Assembly (NCBI RefSeq): GCF_000196895.1
Contig: NC_014297.1
Location: 2,339,770-2,403,769, forward strand
Reading direction: 5' to 3'
Source: Halalkalicoccus jeotgali B3
GTDB taxonomy: Archaea; Halobacteriota; Halobacteria; Halobacteriales; Halalkalicoccaceae
DNA: 64,000 nucleotides
Below the pieces are notes generated by a model that was not told the origin of the DNA, did not search any database, and was given only the letters and a program-made list of their open reading frames with translations. A program made the translations under genes and the position numbers. The number at the start of each line of letters is the position of its first letter. The stretch's first letter is position 1. Below are positions 7,800 through 17,014 of this stretch, piece after piece.

Positions 7800-9188
7800 T
7801 CAGTCAGCCCCGCCGGGACGGACTTCGCGCGAGCCGACGGCGGATCGGGCGGTTGCTCCCGCCCGGGCGAAGAGGTTCCGGAGCTCCCCGCGGCGGGTCA
7901 CAAGCAGGTAGCCCCCGAGCAGGAGATAGACGGCGGTATACCCGTACAGGAGATCGAGGCTTAGCGCCTCGGCGACGCCCTCGGGATAGATCCGGATGAC
8001 GGCGAACTCGATGGCGACCTGCGAGACGAACAGGACCAAGAGGACGAGCGCCTCGCGCACGCTGATCTCGAAGTTCGAGAGGATCGCGAGCGCGAAGAGG
8101 CTCTGGGCGGCGGTGATCCAGATCTCGGCGACCTGCTTCTGGTCGAACGGAAGCGCTCCAAGGTGGCCCGCAGCGATGGAGTAAACCACCGCGAGCGTCC
8201 CGATCAGGAGCGTCCACTGGTTGAGCTTCGAGGAGATCAACGCGTTGAACCCCGCCGTCGAGCGGGCCTTGTTGACGAGGTAGGCGACGACGATGAGTTC
8301 GGGCGATTCACTCGCGAGCGGCGCGATCCACTGGATCATGAAGAACTCCGGGATGCCGTTCTGGATGCCGATGGTCTCAAGACCCATCGCGAAGGGGTGG
8401 ACGGCGGTGTAAATCATCGCCCCCGAATAGGCAAACAGCGAAAGGACGACCCCGATCCGGGCCGGCTTCGGGAACGACTGGAAGTACGCGGGAACCCCGA
8501 CCTGTTCTTCGTGTTCCTCGACATCGCCGCGCGCGATGATGAGGATGTACAGCACGTACAGTCCCACGAGGACGGCCGTATCGAAGAGGCCGATCCCGCC
8601 GGCGGACCCGCCGCCGGTCAGGCTCGCCATGCTGAACGGGACGACGAAGGCGAAGGCGGTCGCCGCAAAGAGGAACGCGATCTCGACGCTCAGATCCCGG
8701 TCGATGGAGACGGCGTTTCGTAGGCGTCCCTCCCGGTGCTCGACGGCAGGATCGCTCGCGGACCCCGCCCGGTAGACGGTAAAGAGCGCGATGGCCGACC
8801 AGCCGAGACCGATGAGGATGCGGTTCGCGCCGGTCATGTTCGCGACCGCGAGGTTCGCGGCGTCGGCTCCCCGCTGGGTGCCCTCTAGCGAGCCGGCCTG
8901 CCAGGCGTACAGCGCGTCGACGGCGTACTCGGGGGCGACCGCAAGCACCGCAAGCACCGCGATGGCGAAGGCACGAGGGACGTCCTTCTCCGCGGTTTCG
9001 GCCCCCCACGCCAGCAGGAACGACGAGCCGAGGACTGCGATCCCGGAGACCGCGACGGTAAGCACCGCCGAGTAGGGGGCACCGGGTTCGACGTGACCGC
9101 CGTGGGTGAACCACGTATACACCCACGGAACGGTGAGGACGAACGTCAGGACGACCGCGACGAGCGGGTGGCGAAAACGCTGTAGCAT
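7800..9188 (-). CDS. Sodium/calcium exchanger family membrane antiporter
   Basis: A 462-residue protein with about 11-12 hydrophobic helices. Two inverted repeats each carry an acidic signature: AVAPEYAVDALYAW in the first half and APLASESPELIVVAY in the second, as in the alpha repeats of the Na/Ca exchanger superfamily. A cytoplasmic-type loop (DVEEHEEQVGVP) joins the halves. I chose ATG 9188 (MLQRFRHPL); the reading frame stays open to 9302, but that would run into the shared promoter with aroE. The exact cation is not predictable. Confidence 0.85.
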   Translation of the reverse strand: MLQRFRHPLVAVVLTFVLTVPWVYTWFTHGGHVEPGAPYSAVLTVAVSGIAVLGSSFLLAWGAETAEKDVPRAFAIAVLAVLAVAPEYAVDALYAWQAGSLEGTQRGADAANLAVANMTGANRILIGLGWSAIALFTVYRAGSASDPAVEHREGRLRNAVSIDRDLSVEIAFLFAATAFAFVVPFSMASLTGGGSAGGIGLFDTAVLVGLYVLYILIIARGDVEEHEEQVGVPAYFQSFPKPARIGVVLSLFAYSGAMIYTAVHPFAMGLETIGIQNGIPEFFMIQWIAPLASESPELIVVAYLVNKARSTAGFNALISSKLNQWTLLIGTLAVVYSIAAGHLGALPFDQKQVAEIWITAAQSLFALAILSNFEISVREALVLLVLFVSQVAIEFAVIRIYPEGVAEALSLDLLYGYTAVYLLLGGYLLVTRRGELRNLFARAGATARSAVGSREVRPGGAD

Positions 9189-9312
9189 CGTCCTGAGAGG
9201 GGCGGGATAGGCACGTATCTCTTTTGTTACTCGGTCGGCCCGCAAACGGAGGTTCGTGGACCGGGTTCGGTCCGGTCCGTTTATCGGGTGGGGCGACGAC
9301 ACTACTCTCGTT

Positions 9313-10134
9313 ATGGACGTCTACGGACTCCTCGGCAACCCCGTCGGCCACTCGCTATCCCCGCCGATGCACGAGGCGGCCTACCGGGAACTCGGAATGG
9401 ACGCCCGGTACGTCACCTTCGAGCCCGACCCGGAGTCGCTCGAGGCTGCGATCTCCGGGGCGAGCGCGCTCGGGATCAAGGGACTGAACGTGACGATCCC
9501 GTTCAAACAGGAGGTGCTCACGCTCGTGGAACTCGACGACCTGGCCGACCGGATCGGTGCGGTCAACACCATCGACCTTACGGGGACGCCGACGGGGTAC
9601 AACACCGACGCCGCGGGTGCGCGCCGGGCGCTCGAGCGCCACGACGTCGATCTCGACGGCGCGCGTGCGGTGCTGATCGGGGCCGGCGGGGCCGCACGCG
9701 CGATCGCGTTCGTCCTCGCCGACGAAGGGGCGACGATTCAGATCGCAAACCGGACCAAAGAGCGCGCAGAGGAACTCGCAACGGCGGTCCCGCAGACGAC
9801 CGGCCACGGCCTCCCGGACCTGCCGGACCTGCTCGAAAACGCCGATGTGCTCATCAACGCCACCAGCGTCGGGATGGAGACGGACACCTCGCCGGTGCCC
9901 GCGGAGTCGCTACACCGCCATCTGACGGTCATGGACGTCGTCTACCGGCCCCTCGAGACCCGGCTGCTCAGGGACGCAAAGCAGACCGGCGCCGAGACGG
10001 TCGACGGGGGGTGGATGTTGCTCTATCAGGGCGTCGAAGCACTCGAACGCTGGACGGGACGGGAGGCGCCGGTCGAGGCGATGAACGAAACCCTCCGAGG
10101 GGAACTGACCGACGAGGCGGGCGCTTTTAAGTAG
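9313..10134 (+). CDS. aroE: Shikimate dehydrogenase
   Basis: A 273-residue protein. The N-terminal substrate domain has [14 protein letters not shown] and the catalytic Lys in NVTIPFKQ. The NADP domain has [11 protein letters not shown] and [10 protein letters not shown], and the C-terminal signature is [16 protein letters not shown]. It reduces 3-dehydroshikimate in the aromatic amino acid pathway. The start is the ATG at 9313; the promoter is shared divergently with the antiporter. Confidence 0.96.
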   Translation: MDVYGLLGNPVGHSLSPPMHEAAYRELGMDARYVTFEPDPESLEAAISGASALGIKGLNVTIPFKQEVLTLVELDDLADRIGAVNTIDLTGTPTGYNTDAAGARRALERHDVDLDGARAVLIGAGGAARAIAFVLADEGATIQIANRTKERAEELATAVPQTTGHGLPDLPDLLENADVLINATSVGMETDTSPVPAESLHRHLTVMDVVYRPLETRLLRDAKQTGAETVDGGWMLLYQGVEALERWTGREAPVEAMNETLRGELTDEAGAFK

Positions 10135-10155
10135 GTCGGCACGTATATCCCCCCA

Positions 10156-10797
10156 ATGGCACTGCTGAACAAGCTGAAATCGTTGCTCGGACTCGACGAC
10201 GGGCAGTCGGGTAGCGATCGGCAGGGCACCGACGACGTCGGCGTCACGGTCGAACGCGACTCCGGCGCCAGCGCCGGCAAACCGGCCGAGGAGTCCCCGC
10301 CGTCGACGCCCGCTCCCGGATCCGAGGACGCCGAACCCGAACCGGCAGACGGGAGCAAGTCCGATCCCGAACCCGAGGCCGGGACGGAGCCGGCCGCTGG
10401 GACCGACGTCGAGGCCGAGATCGAGTCCCCGTCGCCGGCCACCGGGACGGACGACGTCGAGGAGCATTCGGAGGGCCAGGAGGGCCCGCTCATCGACTCG
10501 GAGTCCGAGCCCATGGAGACGGTCGAGTCCGAACCCGTCGACGAAACCGGGACCGAAACCGAGGACGCGGACCGAGACTCCCACACCGGAACCGACGCCG
10601 CGGGACCGGAGGCGGCCGAACAGGAGGCCCTCCGGGAGATCAAGGGGATCGGGCCCTCGTATGCGACGAAGCTCTCGGAGGCCGGCGTCGACTCGGTCGC
10701 GGACTTAGCTGCGGCCGACGCGGGCGAGCTCTCGTCGGCGACGGGCCTCTCCGAGAAGCGCATTCAGGGTTGGATCGACCGCGCACAGGCGCGCTGA
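10156..10797 (+). CDS. Acidic protein with C-terminal helix-hairpin-helix domain
   Basis: A 213-residue protein. Residues 15-155 are low-complexity and rich in Glu, Asp, Pro, Ser and Thr, so probably disordered. The last 55 residues form a helix-hairpin-helix pair (LREIKGIGPSYATKLSEAGV and ATGLSEKRIQGWIDRA) of the DNA-binding or Rad51-like type. It starts 22 bases after aroE on the same strand and may be cotranscribed. Function unknown; an N-terminal basic helix (MALLNKLKSLLGL) could be a tether. Confidence 0.75.
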   Translation: MALLNKLKSLLGLDDGQSGSDRQGTDDVGVTVERDSGASAGKPAEESPPSTPAPGSEDAEPEPADGSKSDPEPEAGTEPAAGTDVEAEIESPSPATGTDDVEEHSEGQEGPLIDSESEPMETVESEPVDETGTETEDADRDSHTGTDAAGPEAAEQEALREIKGIGPSYATKLSEAGVDSVADLAAADAGELSSATGLSEKRIQGWIDRAQAR

Positions 10798-10812
10798 GTG
10801 GCGTCGGTCGGA

Positions 10813-11103
10813 CTACTCGATGAGGAACGCGGGTTCCTCGACGCTTTCTGCCTTGCAGTCGGGACACCGAGAAGGGACGTTCAGCGGGTCGTCGAACGCC
10901 GAGAACCCACACTCGCGACACGTCGGCGGGGAGACCAGCAGGCGTCCGTCCGTGCCCTCGGTGCTCCGAGAGACGTGCTCGACGTGTGAGAGTGCGCTTT
11001 CGGTCGTGATCGCGAACTCGCTTGCGAGCGCGCTGGGGGTCGCAGGCCCCTCGCGCAGGCGGGCGGCGATGCGCTGGCGTGTGGTGGCGCTCGATTCGCG
11101 CAT
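10813..11103 (-). CDS. Small HTH regulator with zinc ribbon
   Basis: A 96-residue protein from ATG 11103. The first half is a winged-helix pattern (TRQRIAARLREGPATPSALASEFAI); the second half is a zinc ribbon (TCRECGFSAF, then RCPDCKAES). This layout is common in haloarchaeal predicted transcription regulators. A longer frame to 11127 exists but lacks support. It is divergent from the nucleotidyltransferase gene and could regulate it (inference). Confidence 0.75.
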   Translation of the reverse strand: MRESSATTRQRIAARLREGPATPSALASEFAITTESALSHVEHVSRSTEGTDGRLLVSPPTCRECGFSAFDDPLNVPSRCPDCKAESVEEPAFLIE

Positions 11104-11204
11104 ACGAATCGGAGACGGCGCGAGCACAAAAACCGTCGGTGTCGTGGTCGGTGGGAGCGCCCGGCACGGGAAAACGACTTAGCGTCGGGGCCTCATGTGC
11201 GAGC

Positions 11205-12176
11205 ATGGACGCCATCGTGTTGGCAGGTGGGTACGCGACCCGGTTGTGGCCGATCACGAAACACAGGCCGAAGATGTTCCTCCCGGTCGGCGGGGAGACG
11301 GTCATCGATCAGGTGTTTGCGGGACTCGAGGCCGACGAGCGGATCGAGGACGTCTACGTCAGCACCAACGAGCGCTTCGCCGAGGACTTCGAGGAGCACA
11401 TCGCGGCGAGTCGCTTCGAGAAACCCCGCGTCTCCGTCGAGGACACGAGCGCCGAGGACGAGAAGTTCGGCGTGGTCGGCGCGCTCGCCCAGTTGATCGA
11501 ACGGGAGGGACTCGCCGAGGACACCCTCGTCATCGCGGGGGACAACCTGATCAGTTTCGACGTCAGCGACTTTATCGACTTCTTCGAACGGAAGGATGCG
11601 CCGGTGCTTGCGGCCTACGACGTCGGCTCGTACGAGCGCGCGAGTCAGTACGGGATCGTCGATATCGAGGGCGATCGGGTGGTCGGCTTCCAGGAGAAAC
11701 CCGACGAACCCGAGAGCACCCTCGCCTCGATCGCCTGTTACGGCTTTCCGGCCCGGACCCTCCCGCAACTGGGCGAGTACCTCGAAGACGGTAACAACCC
11801 CGACGAGCCGGGCTGGTTTATCCAGTGGCTCGTCGATCAGGGCGAAGTCTACGCCTTTACCTTCGACGAGGCGTGGTACGACATCGGCACGCCCGAGAGC
11901 TATCTCGAGGCCGTCTCGTGGTTTCTCGACGGCGATTCGCACGTCCATCCCGACGCGACCGTCGAGGACTGCGAGATCGGCGAGAACGTCCACATCATGG
12001 CCGGCGCGCACCTCGAAGGCGTGACCGCCGTAAACTCGGTGGTCTTCCCCGACGTGACCGCCAGGAACTGTGAACTGCGGGGGACGATCATCGACGAGGG
12101 GACCCACGTCGAGGAGATCAACCTCGCGGGCGCGCTCATCGGGGCCCACACCCGGATCAACGGCGAAGAGCAGTGA
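11205..12176 (+). CDS. Sugar-phosphate nucleotidyltransferase
   Basis: A 323-residue NDP-sugar pyrophosphorylase. The nucleotide-binding start is LAGGYATRLWPITKHRPKMFLPVGG, with GDNLISFD (metal Asp), FQEKP and WYDIGTPESYLEA. The C-terminal 80 residues show left-handed beta-helix hexapeptides (DATVEDCEIGENVHI). It activates a sugar-1-phosphate, glucose-1-phosphate or similar; specificity is unclear. Its TGA directly abuts the stop codon of the convergent Dph6-type gene. Confidence 0.9.
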   Translation: MDAIVLAGGYATRLWPITKHRPKMFLPVGGETVIDQVFAGLEADERIEDVYVSTNERFAEDFEEHIAASRFEKPRVSVEDTSAEDEKFGVVGALAQLIEREGLAEDTLVIAGDNLISFDVSDFIDFFERKDAPVLAAYDVGSYERASQYGIVDIEGDRVVGFQEKPDEPESTLASIACYGFPARTLPQLGEYLEDGNNPDEPGWFIQWLVDQGEVYAFTFDEAWYDIGTPESYLEAVSWFLDGDSHVHPDATVEDCEIGENVHIMAGAHLEGVTAVNSVVFPDVTARNCELRGTIIDEGTHVEEINLAGALIGAHTRINGEEQ

Positions 12177-12881
12177 CTACTCGCCAAGCCAGGCGTCGGT
12201 GACCTGTAGCTTCCCGCGAGTGCCGTCCCACTCGACGGCGTACTCGAGTTCGATCGGACGATCCATATGCGGGCCGTCGGTCACGAGCGTCTCGAACTCC
12301 CCGCCCTCGCCAAGCACGTGGACGCCGTAGCGCTCGTTGAGGGCGATCAACTCCTCGAGGGCTGCCCGGTCGAGACTGCGGCCGAGCCATGACTCGTCGA
12401 GGCCGGCCGCGGCGACCTGCACGATCTGTATCTCGAAACCCGCCGCGAGCATTGCCTCGGCGAGCGCGACGGGGTCGCGCTCCCACAGCGGAGTGTACGT
12501 CTCCGCGTCCAGCCGTTCTGCCATCGCTTCGATCCGGGTCGTTTGAAACTCGCTTTCGACCGCGCCGGCGATGATCCCGTCGACCCCGACCGCCGTATCG
12601 AGGTCCGAAAGGGCGCGTTCGAGCGGTTCGAGTTCCGCGTCACCCTGTGTGCCCGAGTCGACGACGCCGTCGGTCCCGACGGCCGACTCGACCTCGAGGA
12701 GGTCGATGCCGATGCTGTCGGCCGCGAGGGCCGCGAGGTCGGTCGCGGGGACGTGATACATATACGAGTCGGCGGCGGGGTGGACGGTGAGCAGTCGCGA
12801 GACCGTCCGCCCGGAGTCGAGCGCGCGATACAGCGCCCACGAGGAGTCCTTCCCGCCCGAGAAGAGCGCGATCCAGTTCAT
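12177..12881 (-). CDS. dph6: Diphthine--ammonia ligase-type ATP pyrophosphatase (Dph6 family)
   Basis: A 234-residue protein with an N-terminal PP-loop (ALFSGGKDSSWAL) and the family motifs VESEFQTTRIEAMAERL, PLWERDP and GEGGEFETLVTDGP. The family amidates diphthine on elongation factor 2, the last step in diphthamide formation. Length and the single-domain form match archaeal members. It lies downstream of the DUF373 gene with a 28-base gap. Confidence 0.88.
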   Translation of the reverse strand: MNWIALFSGGKDSSWALYRALDSGRTVSRLLTVHPAADSYMYHVPATDLAALAADSIGIDLLEVESAVGTDGVVDSGTQGDAELEPLERALSDLDTAVGVDGIIAGAVESEFQTTRIEAMAERLDAETYTPLWERDPVALAEAMLAAGFEIQIVQVAAAGLDESWLGRSLDRAALEELIALNERYGVHVLGEGGEFETLVTDGPHMDRPIELEYAVEWDGTRGKLQVTDAWLGE

Positions 12882-12909
12882 ACGGAGTGTTCGCCCCGAT
12901 CGACAAAGG

Positions 12910-14046
12910 TCAGTCGGTCGCTTCCGCCGGTTCGGGCGCGCCGGCAAAGCGGGCCGCAGCCCGGACCCCGACGAGGCTCACGACGACGCCGGCGACGACG
13001 AAGACGGCGAGGCGCTGGAGCGGCGAGAGGACGAACGCCTCGACCGAGACGACCCCCACGTCGACCGGCGGGACGGCGCTGTGGTCGATCACGCCGCTTC
13101 GCTGGAGGAAGTACGCCGCGAACCCGCGGACGATCAGCCCCAGTGCGATCACCCCGAACGGGAGATTGAGCGCGGCCGTCGGAAGGGGCTCGTCGTGGAT
13201 CGCCTCGTCGAGCAACCGGCCGGTACTGGCCGCCAGCGCGGCCATCGCGAGCCAGGGGACGCTATCGAAAACGAACCGCATGGCGGGCTCGAAGACCCCC
13301 TCCTGGGATTCGAGCCCCGAGACACCGAGCAGCCCGGCGAACACGCCGATCAGCGCGAGGCCCGCCCCGACGACGTAGGTCACGACCGAGACCTGCCCCG
13401 AGTAGAGTGCGTCTCGCACCCCGGCGGGCACCGTCGAAACGTAGACGTCGACGCCGAGCCCCTTATAGAGGAGAAACAGCCCGAAGACGGCCGTCAGCGA
13501 GGCGACGGCGACGACCGGCCCCATCGTCGCGAGCAGTATCGGAAAGACGATCAGCGCGAGCCCGAGGGGCACGAGCGTCGTCTGGCGGAGCTCCTCGTCG
13601 CCGAGGAACTGCTTGAGCAGGTAGTACGTCGACTCGATGTCGCGGGCCTGGCGGACGACCACCCGGTCGACCGAGTCGACGGACAGGCGGCTCTCGATGA
13701 CGGGGACAAACCGTTCGTCCTCGGCGCTGTCGGTGACGATGATCGCCGAGTCGACCGCGTGGGCGTCGCGGATCGCCTCGATCTGGGCGGCGATCGACCG
13801 GCCCGCGCCGACCGCGTCGGGGCCGCCGGTGACGAGCGCGACCGTCGGCTCCTCCCCGTCCTCTTGGAGGTCGCGGGCCACTCGCAGCGTCTCGAGCAGA
13901 CAGTTGACGCTCGAATCCTCCGGATCCGCGAGCCCGACGTCGATCACCAGCGACCGCACCGCGTCCCAACCGACGACCGGCGGGGAGGCGTCGGCCGCCC
14001 GCGCGATCCCGTCCGACCGGTCGAGACACACCACCAACGTACTCAC
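12910..14046 (-). CDS. DUF373 family membrane protein
   Basis: A 378-residue protein. The cytoplasmic N-terminal domain (about 1-150) starts STLVVCLDRSDG and includes VALVTGGPDAVGAGRSIAAQIEAI. Six or so transmembrane helices follow. This is the archaeal DUF373 family, function unknown. I chose the GTG at 14046, since the family begins at the TLVVCLDR strand; the frame upstream is open but of unlikely composition. Confidence 0.85.
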   Translation of the reverse strand: MSTLVVCLDRSDGIARAADASPPVVGWDAVRSLVIDVGLADPEDSSVNCLLETLRVARDLQEDGEEPTVALVTGGPDAVGAGRSIAAQIEAIRDAHAVDSAIIVTDSAEDERFVPVIESRLSVDSVDRVVVRQARDIESTYYLLKQFLGDEELRQTTLVPLGLALIVFPILLATMGPVVAVASLTAVFGLFLLYKGLGVDVYVSTVPAGVRDALYSGQVSVVTYVVGAGLALIGVFAGLLGVSGLESQEGVFEPAMRFVFDSVPWLAMAALAASTGRLLDEAIHDEPLPTAALNLPFGVIALGLIVRGFAAYFLQRSGVIDHSAVPPVDVGVVSVEAFVLSPLQRLAVFVVAGVVVSLVGVRAAARFAGAPEPAEATD

Positions 14047-14080
14047 GGTGTGCGCACACAAACGCCGGCCGGATAAAAAC

Positions 14081-15076
14081 CTACAGGCGAACCTCGATCT
14101 CCCGATCCGACTCGCCGAGCACGCTCGCGATCCCCGCGCCGAAGGCGTACGCGACCGAGGCACTCCCGATCGAGAGCCGGGCCATCATCCCCTGATCGGG
14201 CTCGAACGCCCGGACCTCGGGGTCGATATCGAGGAGGTCGGCGAGCCGGTCCTCGGCGTCCTCGCGGGTGCCGAGCGCGTCGACCAGCCCCAGTTCGAGG
14301 GCCTCCTCGCCGACGTAGACGCGGGCCTCGGTCGCGCGGACCTCCTCCTCGGAGAGCTCGCGGCCCTCGGCGACCCGCTCGACGAACTGGCCGTAGAAAT
14401 CGTCGATCAGCCCCTGGAGGTAGGCCCGTTCGTGGTCGTCCATCTCCCGGAGGGGGACGCCCGCGTCCTTGAACTCGCCCGCCGCGAAGCGCTCGTAGGA
14501 CAGCCCCACCCGCTCTGCGAGGGCCGCGGCGTTGACTCGCGAGCCGATCACGCCGATACTTCCCACGAGGGAGGCCTCACGTGCCAGCAACTCGTCACAG
14601 CCGCTGGCAATCCAGTAGCCCCCGCTCCCACAGACGTCGGTCGTATAGGCGATCGCCGGTCCCTCGAAGGCGACGATCGCCCGCCTGATGTCGTCGCTCG
14701 GGACGACCTCCCCGCCGGGCGTGTTGAGCTTCACCAGGAGTCCCTCGACGTCCCCGTCGTCGGCGGCGGCCTCGATCTGTTCGACGACGTCGTCGGTCGG
14801 AGTGGTGTTGGGACCGTTCGGGAGCCGCCCACCCCCTCCGTCCCGCGAGATGGGTCCCTCGACGGCCACCTGTGCGACGTTGTAGGTCGTAAAGGCCTTG
14901 CTGGCCAGCCGACTCGCGATCCGCAGCCCGATAAGCGCGGTAGCGATCACGAGCAGGACCCCGATGAGTTCCACGCCCGTTGTCGGCAGTGCGAAAAACA
15001 GCACGTAACCGACGGCCGCGGCGAGTAGCGCACCGACCAGTGAAACCGCTAGTCGTCCGATAGCGTCCGAGTTCAT
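14081..15076 (-). CDS. sppA: Signal peptide peptidase SppA-like serine protease (S49)
   Basis: A 331-residue membrane protease. Two N-terminal transmembrane helices (about 8-30 and 35-53) precede the S49 domain. Visible are LNTPGGEVVPSDDI, the nucleophile Ser151 in CGSGGYW, VGSIGVIGSR, and the general base Lys203 in FAAGEFKDAG, so the Ser/Lys dyad is intact. The family clears membrane-embedded signal peptides. The upstream 200 bases carry no gene. Confidence 0.9.
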   Translation of the reverse strand: MNSDAIGRLAVSLVGALLAAAVGYVLFFALPTTGVELIGVLLVIATALIGLRIASRLASKAFTTYNVAQVAVEGPISRDGGGGRLPNGPNTTPTDDVVEQIEAAADDGDVEGLLVKLNTPGGEVVPSDDIRRAIVAFEGPAIAYTTDVCGSGGYWIASGCDELLAREASLVGSIGVIGSRVNAAALAERVGLSYERFAAGEFKDAGVPLREMDDHERAYLQGLIDDFYGQFVERVAEGRELSEEEVRATEARVYVGEEALELGLVDALGTREDAEDRLADLLDIDPEVRAFEPDQGMMARLSIGSASVAYAFGAGIASVLGESDREIEVRL

Positions 15077-15282
15077 GCAGACCTCCGAATCATACCCACT
15101 GCTTACGCTCTCGGGCGGTTAACGTTTCGTCTACGGGGCCAGCCTCGCTACTCGTCAGATCGCTCCGTCAACTACCGTTTCGTTAGCGTTGCCTAGTACT
15201 AATACCCGGTTCGACGAATCGCACCGGTTCTCATCAGTAGCAGATGCCAGTTCCTATCGTATTCGATCGGCGTTTAAAGAAA

Positions 15283-15498
15283 TCAAGTACTATTAGACGA
15301 ATTTAGCACGGGTCGAAGGAAGCCACGCACGAAAGCGACGATACCAATGACGACTCCTAGTAGATATCCAGGGTTAGACGCTGCCTCTAGACTGCTGGCA
15401 GGTGAGTTGACCACCGCGATAATAGCTAATCCGACGAGATATCCAATTGGAAGGAAAATTGCTATCAAAACCCAGCCATTATTTCTGATGTCATCCAC
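15283..15498 (-). CDS. Small two-helix membrane protein
   Basis: A 71-residue protein from GTG 15498 with two hydrophobic segments (about 9-29 and 42-62). Its DNA is clearly richer in A+T than its neighbours and uses codons such as ATA, AGA and AAT, suggesting recent acquisition or weak selection. No family recognised. Two TATA-like blocks lie directly upstream, supporting expression. Confidence 0.5.
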   Translation of the reverse strand: MDDIRNNGWVLIAIFLPIGYLVGLAIIAVVNSPASSLEAASNPGYLLGVVIGIVAFVRGFLRPVLNSSNST

Positions 15499-15514
15499 TT
15501 CCCGTAATTAGAAT

Positions 15515-15539
15515 GTTATATATATGTATATATATAAAT
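15515..15539 (-). promoter_or_regulatory. Double TATA box for the small membrane gene
   Basis: Two nearly continuous TATATATA blocks (about 15516-15525 and 15528-15537) lie about 20-35 bases before the GTG at 15498, the spacing expected for a leaderless or near-leaderless haloarchaeal transcript. Confidence 0.55.
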
Positions 15540-15653
15540 TACGGACAATAACAACCGCAATAGCCGCGGTGGCGGACCGGCGCGGCTCCGTCACGTCGGT
15601 TTTTCGAGAAGATTTTTGCGGCGAGCGCACCCGAGCCGGAAAGAGGTCCGTTT

Positions 15654-16535
15654 CTAGAGCAGGCCGGTCTTCTGGAGCTTCATGAGGTCCTCGGTGTCGA
15701 GGGTTTCCCCTTCCTTGAACTTCTGGTAGATCTCCTCGGCTTCCTCTTTGGCTTCCTCGCGCTCTTGCTCGCGGTTGGACTTGCGAGCTTTCTCCTCTTT
15801 CTTGTCGAGTTCGCGCAGGCGCTTTTGGACGCGGACGAAGTCCTCGTGGTGCTGGTCTGCAGCCTCCTGGACCTCGACGAAGGCTTCGTGCATCTCGTCG
15901 GCCTCGTCCCTGATATCGTCGGCCTCCCGGTAGGCCTCGATCATCTGGTTGTGGTGTTCCTGGGCCTGGTCGGCGAGTTCCGTGACCTGCTGGTGGTGCT
16001 GGGAGGCTTCCGAGCGGACCTCTTCGGCTTCTTCGACCATCCCTTCGAGGTCGTCGTTGCCTTCGAGTTTCTCCTGGCGGGTCCGGTACTCCTCGCGTTT
16101 GTTCTCGATCTTCTCGATGAGTTCGCGCTCGTCCTCCGTCGAGAGGACCTCGGTCTGTTGTTTGAACTCGAGCTGTTCGATCTCCTCTTCGAGCTCCTCG
16201 AGCCCCTTGCCGTCGTCGAGTTCGAGGTCCGATTTCCGACCCTCGACCTCGTCGAACAGCTCGTTGGCCTTCGCGTTGAGCTCGTTTCGCTTCTGTTTGT
16301 GCTCTTGGACCTGCTCGTTGAGCTCGTCGCGTTTCTCCCTGTGCTCCTGGGCTTCGTCGACCTTCTCGCGGGTCGCCGCGTTGAGCTCGTCGCGCTTCCC
16401 GGCGCGCTTCGAGGCCATCTGGTTGAGGTCGTTCCGGCGGTCCCGGAGCTTGCCGGCGAGTTTGATGAGCTGTCCTTTCGAGTCGCTTTCGAGGTCGGAG
16501 TCGCTGACCTCGATGTTCTTGCTTTCGTCTACCAT
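15654..16535 (-). CDS. Archaeal coiled-coil protein (COG1340 type)
   Basis: A 293-residue, highly charged protein that is heptad-rich from about residue 15 to 275 (KLRDRRNDLNQMASKRAGKRDELNAA and later RQEKLEGND). It has no membrane segment. It fits the conserved archaeal coiled-coil family, whose role is unknown; some members are misannotated as phosphoserine phosphatase. The tail LDTEDLMKLQKTGLL is typical. A TATA box on the minus strand (16604-16613) gives a leader of about 45 bases. Confidence 0.85.
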   Translation of the reverse strand: MVDESKNIEVSDSDLESDSKGQLIKLAGKLRDRRNDLNQMASKRAGKRDELNAATREKVDEAQEHREKRDELNEQVQEHKQKRNELNAKANELFDEVEGRKSDLELDDGKGLEELEEEIEQLEFKQQTEVLSTEDERELIEKIENKREEYRTRQEKLEGNDDLEGMVEEAEEVRSEASQHHQQVTELADQAQEHHNQMIEAYREADDIRDEADEMHEAFVEVQEAADQHHEDFVRVQKRLRELDKKEEKARKSNREQEREEAKEEAEEIYQKFKEGETLDTEDLMKLQKTGLL

Positions 16536-16603
16536 GCGTAGTTAATCCGTTATCCATCCCTCCACCGAAACCCGGCAGTGTACACTCGTCATCGCAACCA
16601 CCC

Positions 16604-16613
16604 GTGTATAAGG
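16604..16613 (-). promoter_or_regulatory. TATA box of the coiled-coil gene
   Basis: CCTTATACAC on the minus strand, about 70 bases before the ATG at 16535, predicts a start site near 16582. The rest of 16536-16826 shows no other gene. Confidence 0.5.
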
Positions 16614-16826
16614 ATGCCCTCTCATTTTTCGAGCGATACTGCCGCCACGTCGGTGGCGTTCTGGTACCCCATACTACCGTCACGATCGGTTTAACTGTTG
16701 CGGTCGTGACACCCTGTAAATCGGTACCAAGACGCTCGAAATCGGGGTTTTGGCCCTCGGCGGATCAGTTTCACTTCCAGTCCGCCCGTGGCGCAGGGTA
16801 ATGGCCCCGCAGCCCGAGTATCGAGT

Positions 16827-16976
16827 ATGTTCGAACGGCTCGCGTGTACTTGCGAGGGGTGCGATCGGCCTCTGACGGTGGACGATCCCGAACTCGAGTT
16901 CCGACGGGGCGAGTGTCGCCGTCGGGCGTACGAGTGTGGTTGTGGGACGGTGACGATCACGGTCGCTCGTCGGTAA
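16827..16976 (+). CDS. Small cysteine-rich zinc-binding protein
   Basis: A 49-residue protein with CTCEGC near the N-terminus and C-x5-C-x-C ([10 protein letters not shown]) near the end, enough to form one zinc site. Haloarchaea encode many such one-domain zinc proteins of unknown role. I chose ATG 16827 (MFERLAC); an upstream in-frame ATG at 16788 would add 13 residues. It lies 38 bases before the endonuclease IV gene. Confidence 0.6.
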   Translation: MFERLACTCEGCDRPLTVDDPELEFRRGECRRRAYECGCGTVTITVARR

Positions 16977-17014
16977 GTCGAAGCCACTATCCCCCCCGGC
17001 GGGCTCCCCCCTGC

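Noticed and set aside
12787-14076. A 429-codon plus-strand frame over the DUF373 gene
   Set aside because: Arg/Asp/Glu-rich shadow of a well-supported membrane protein gene.
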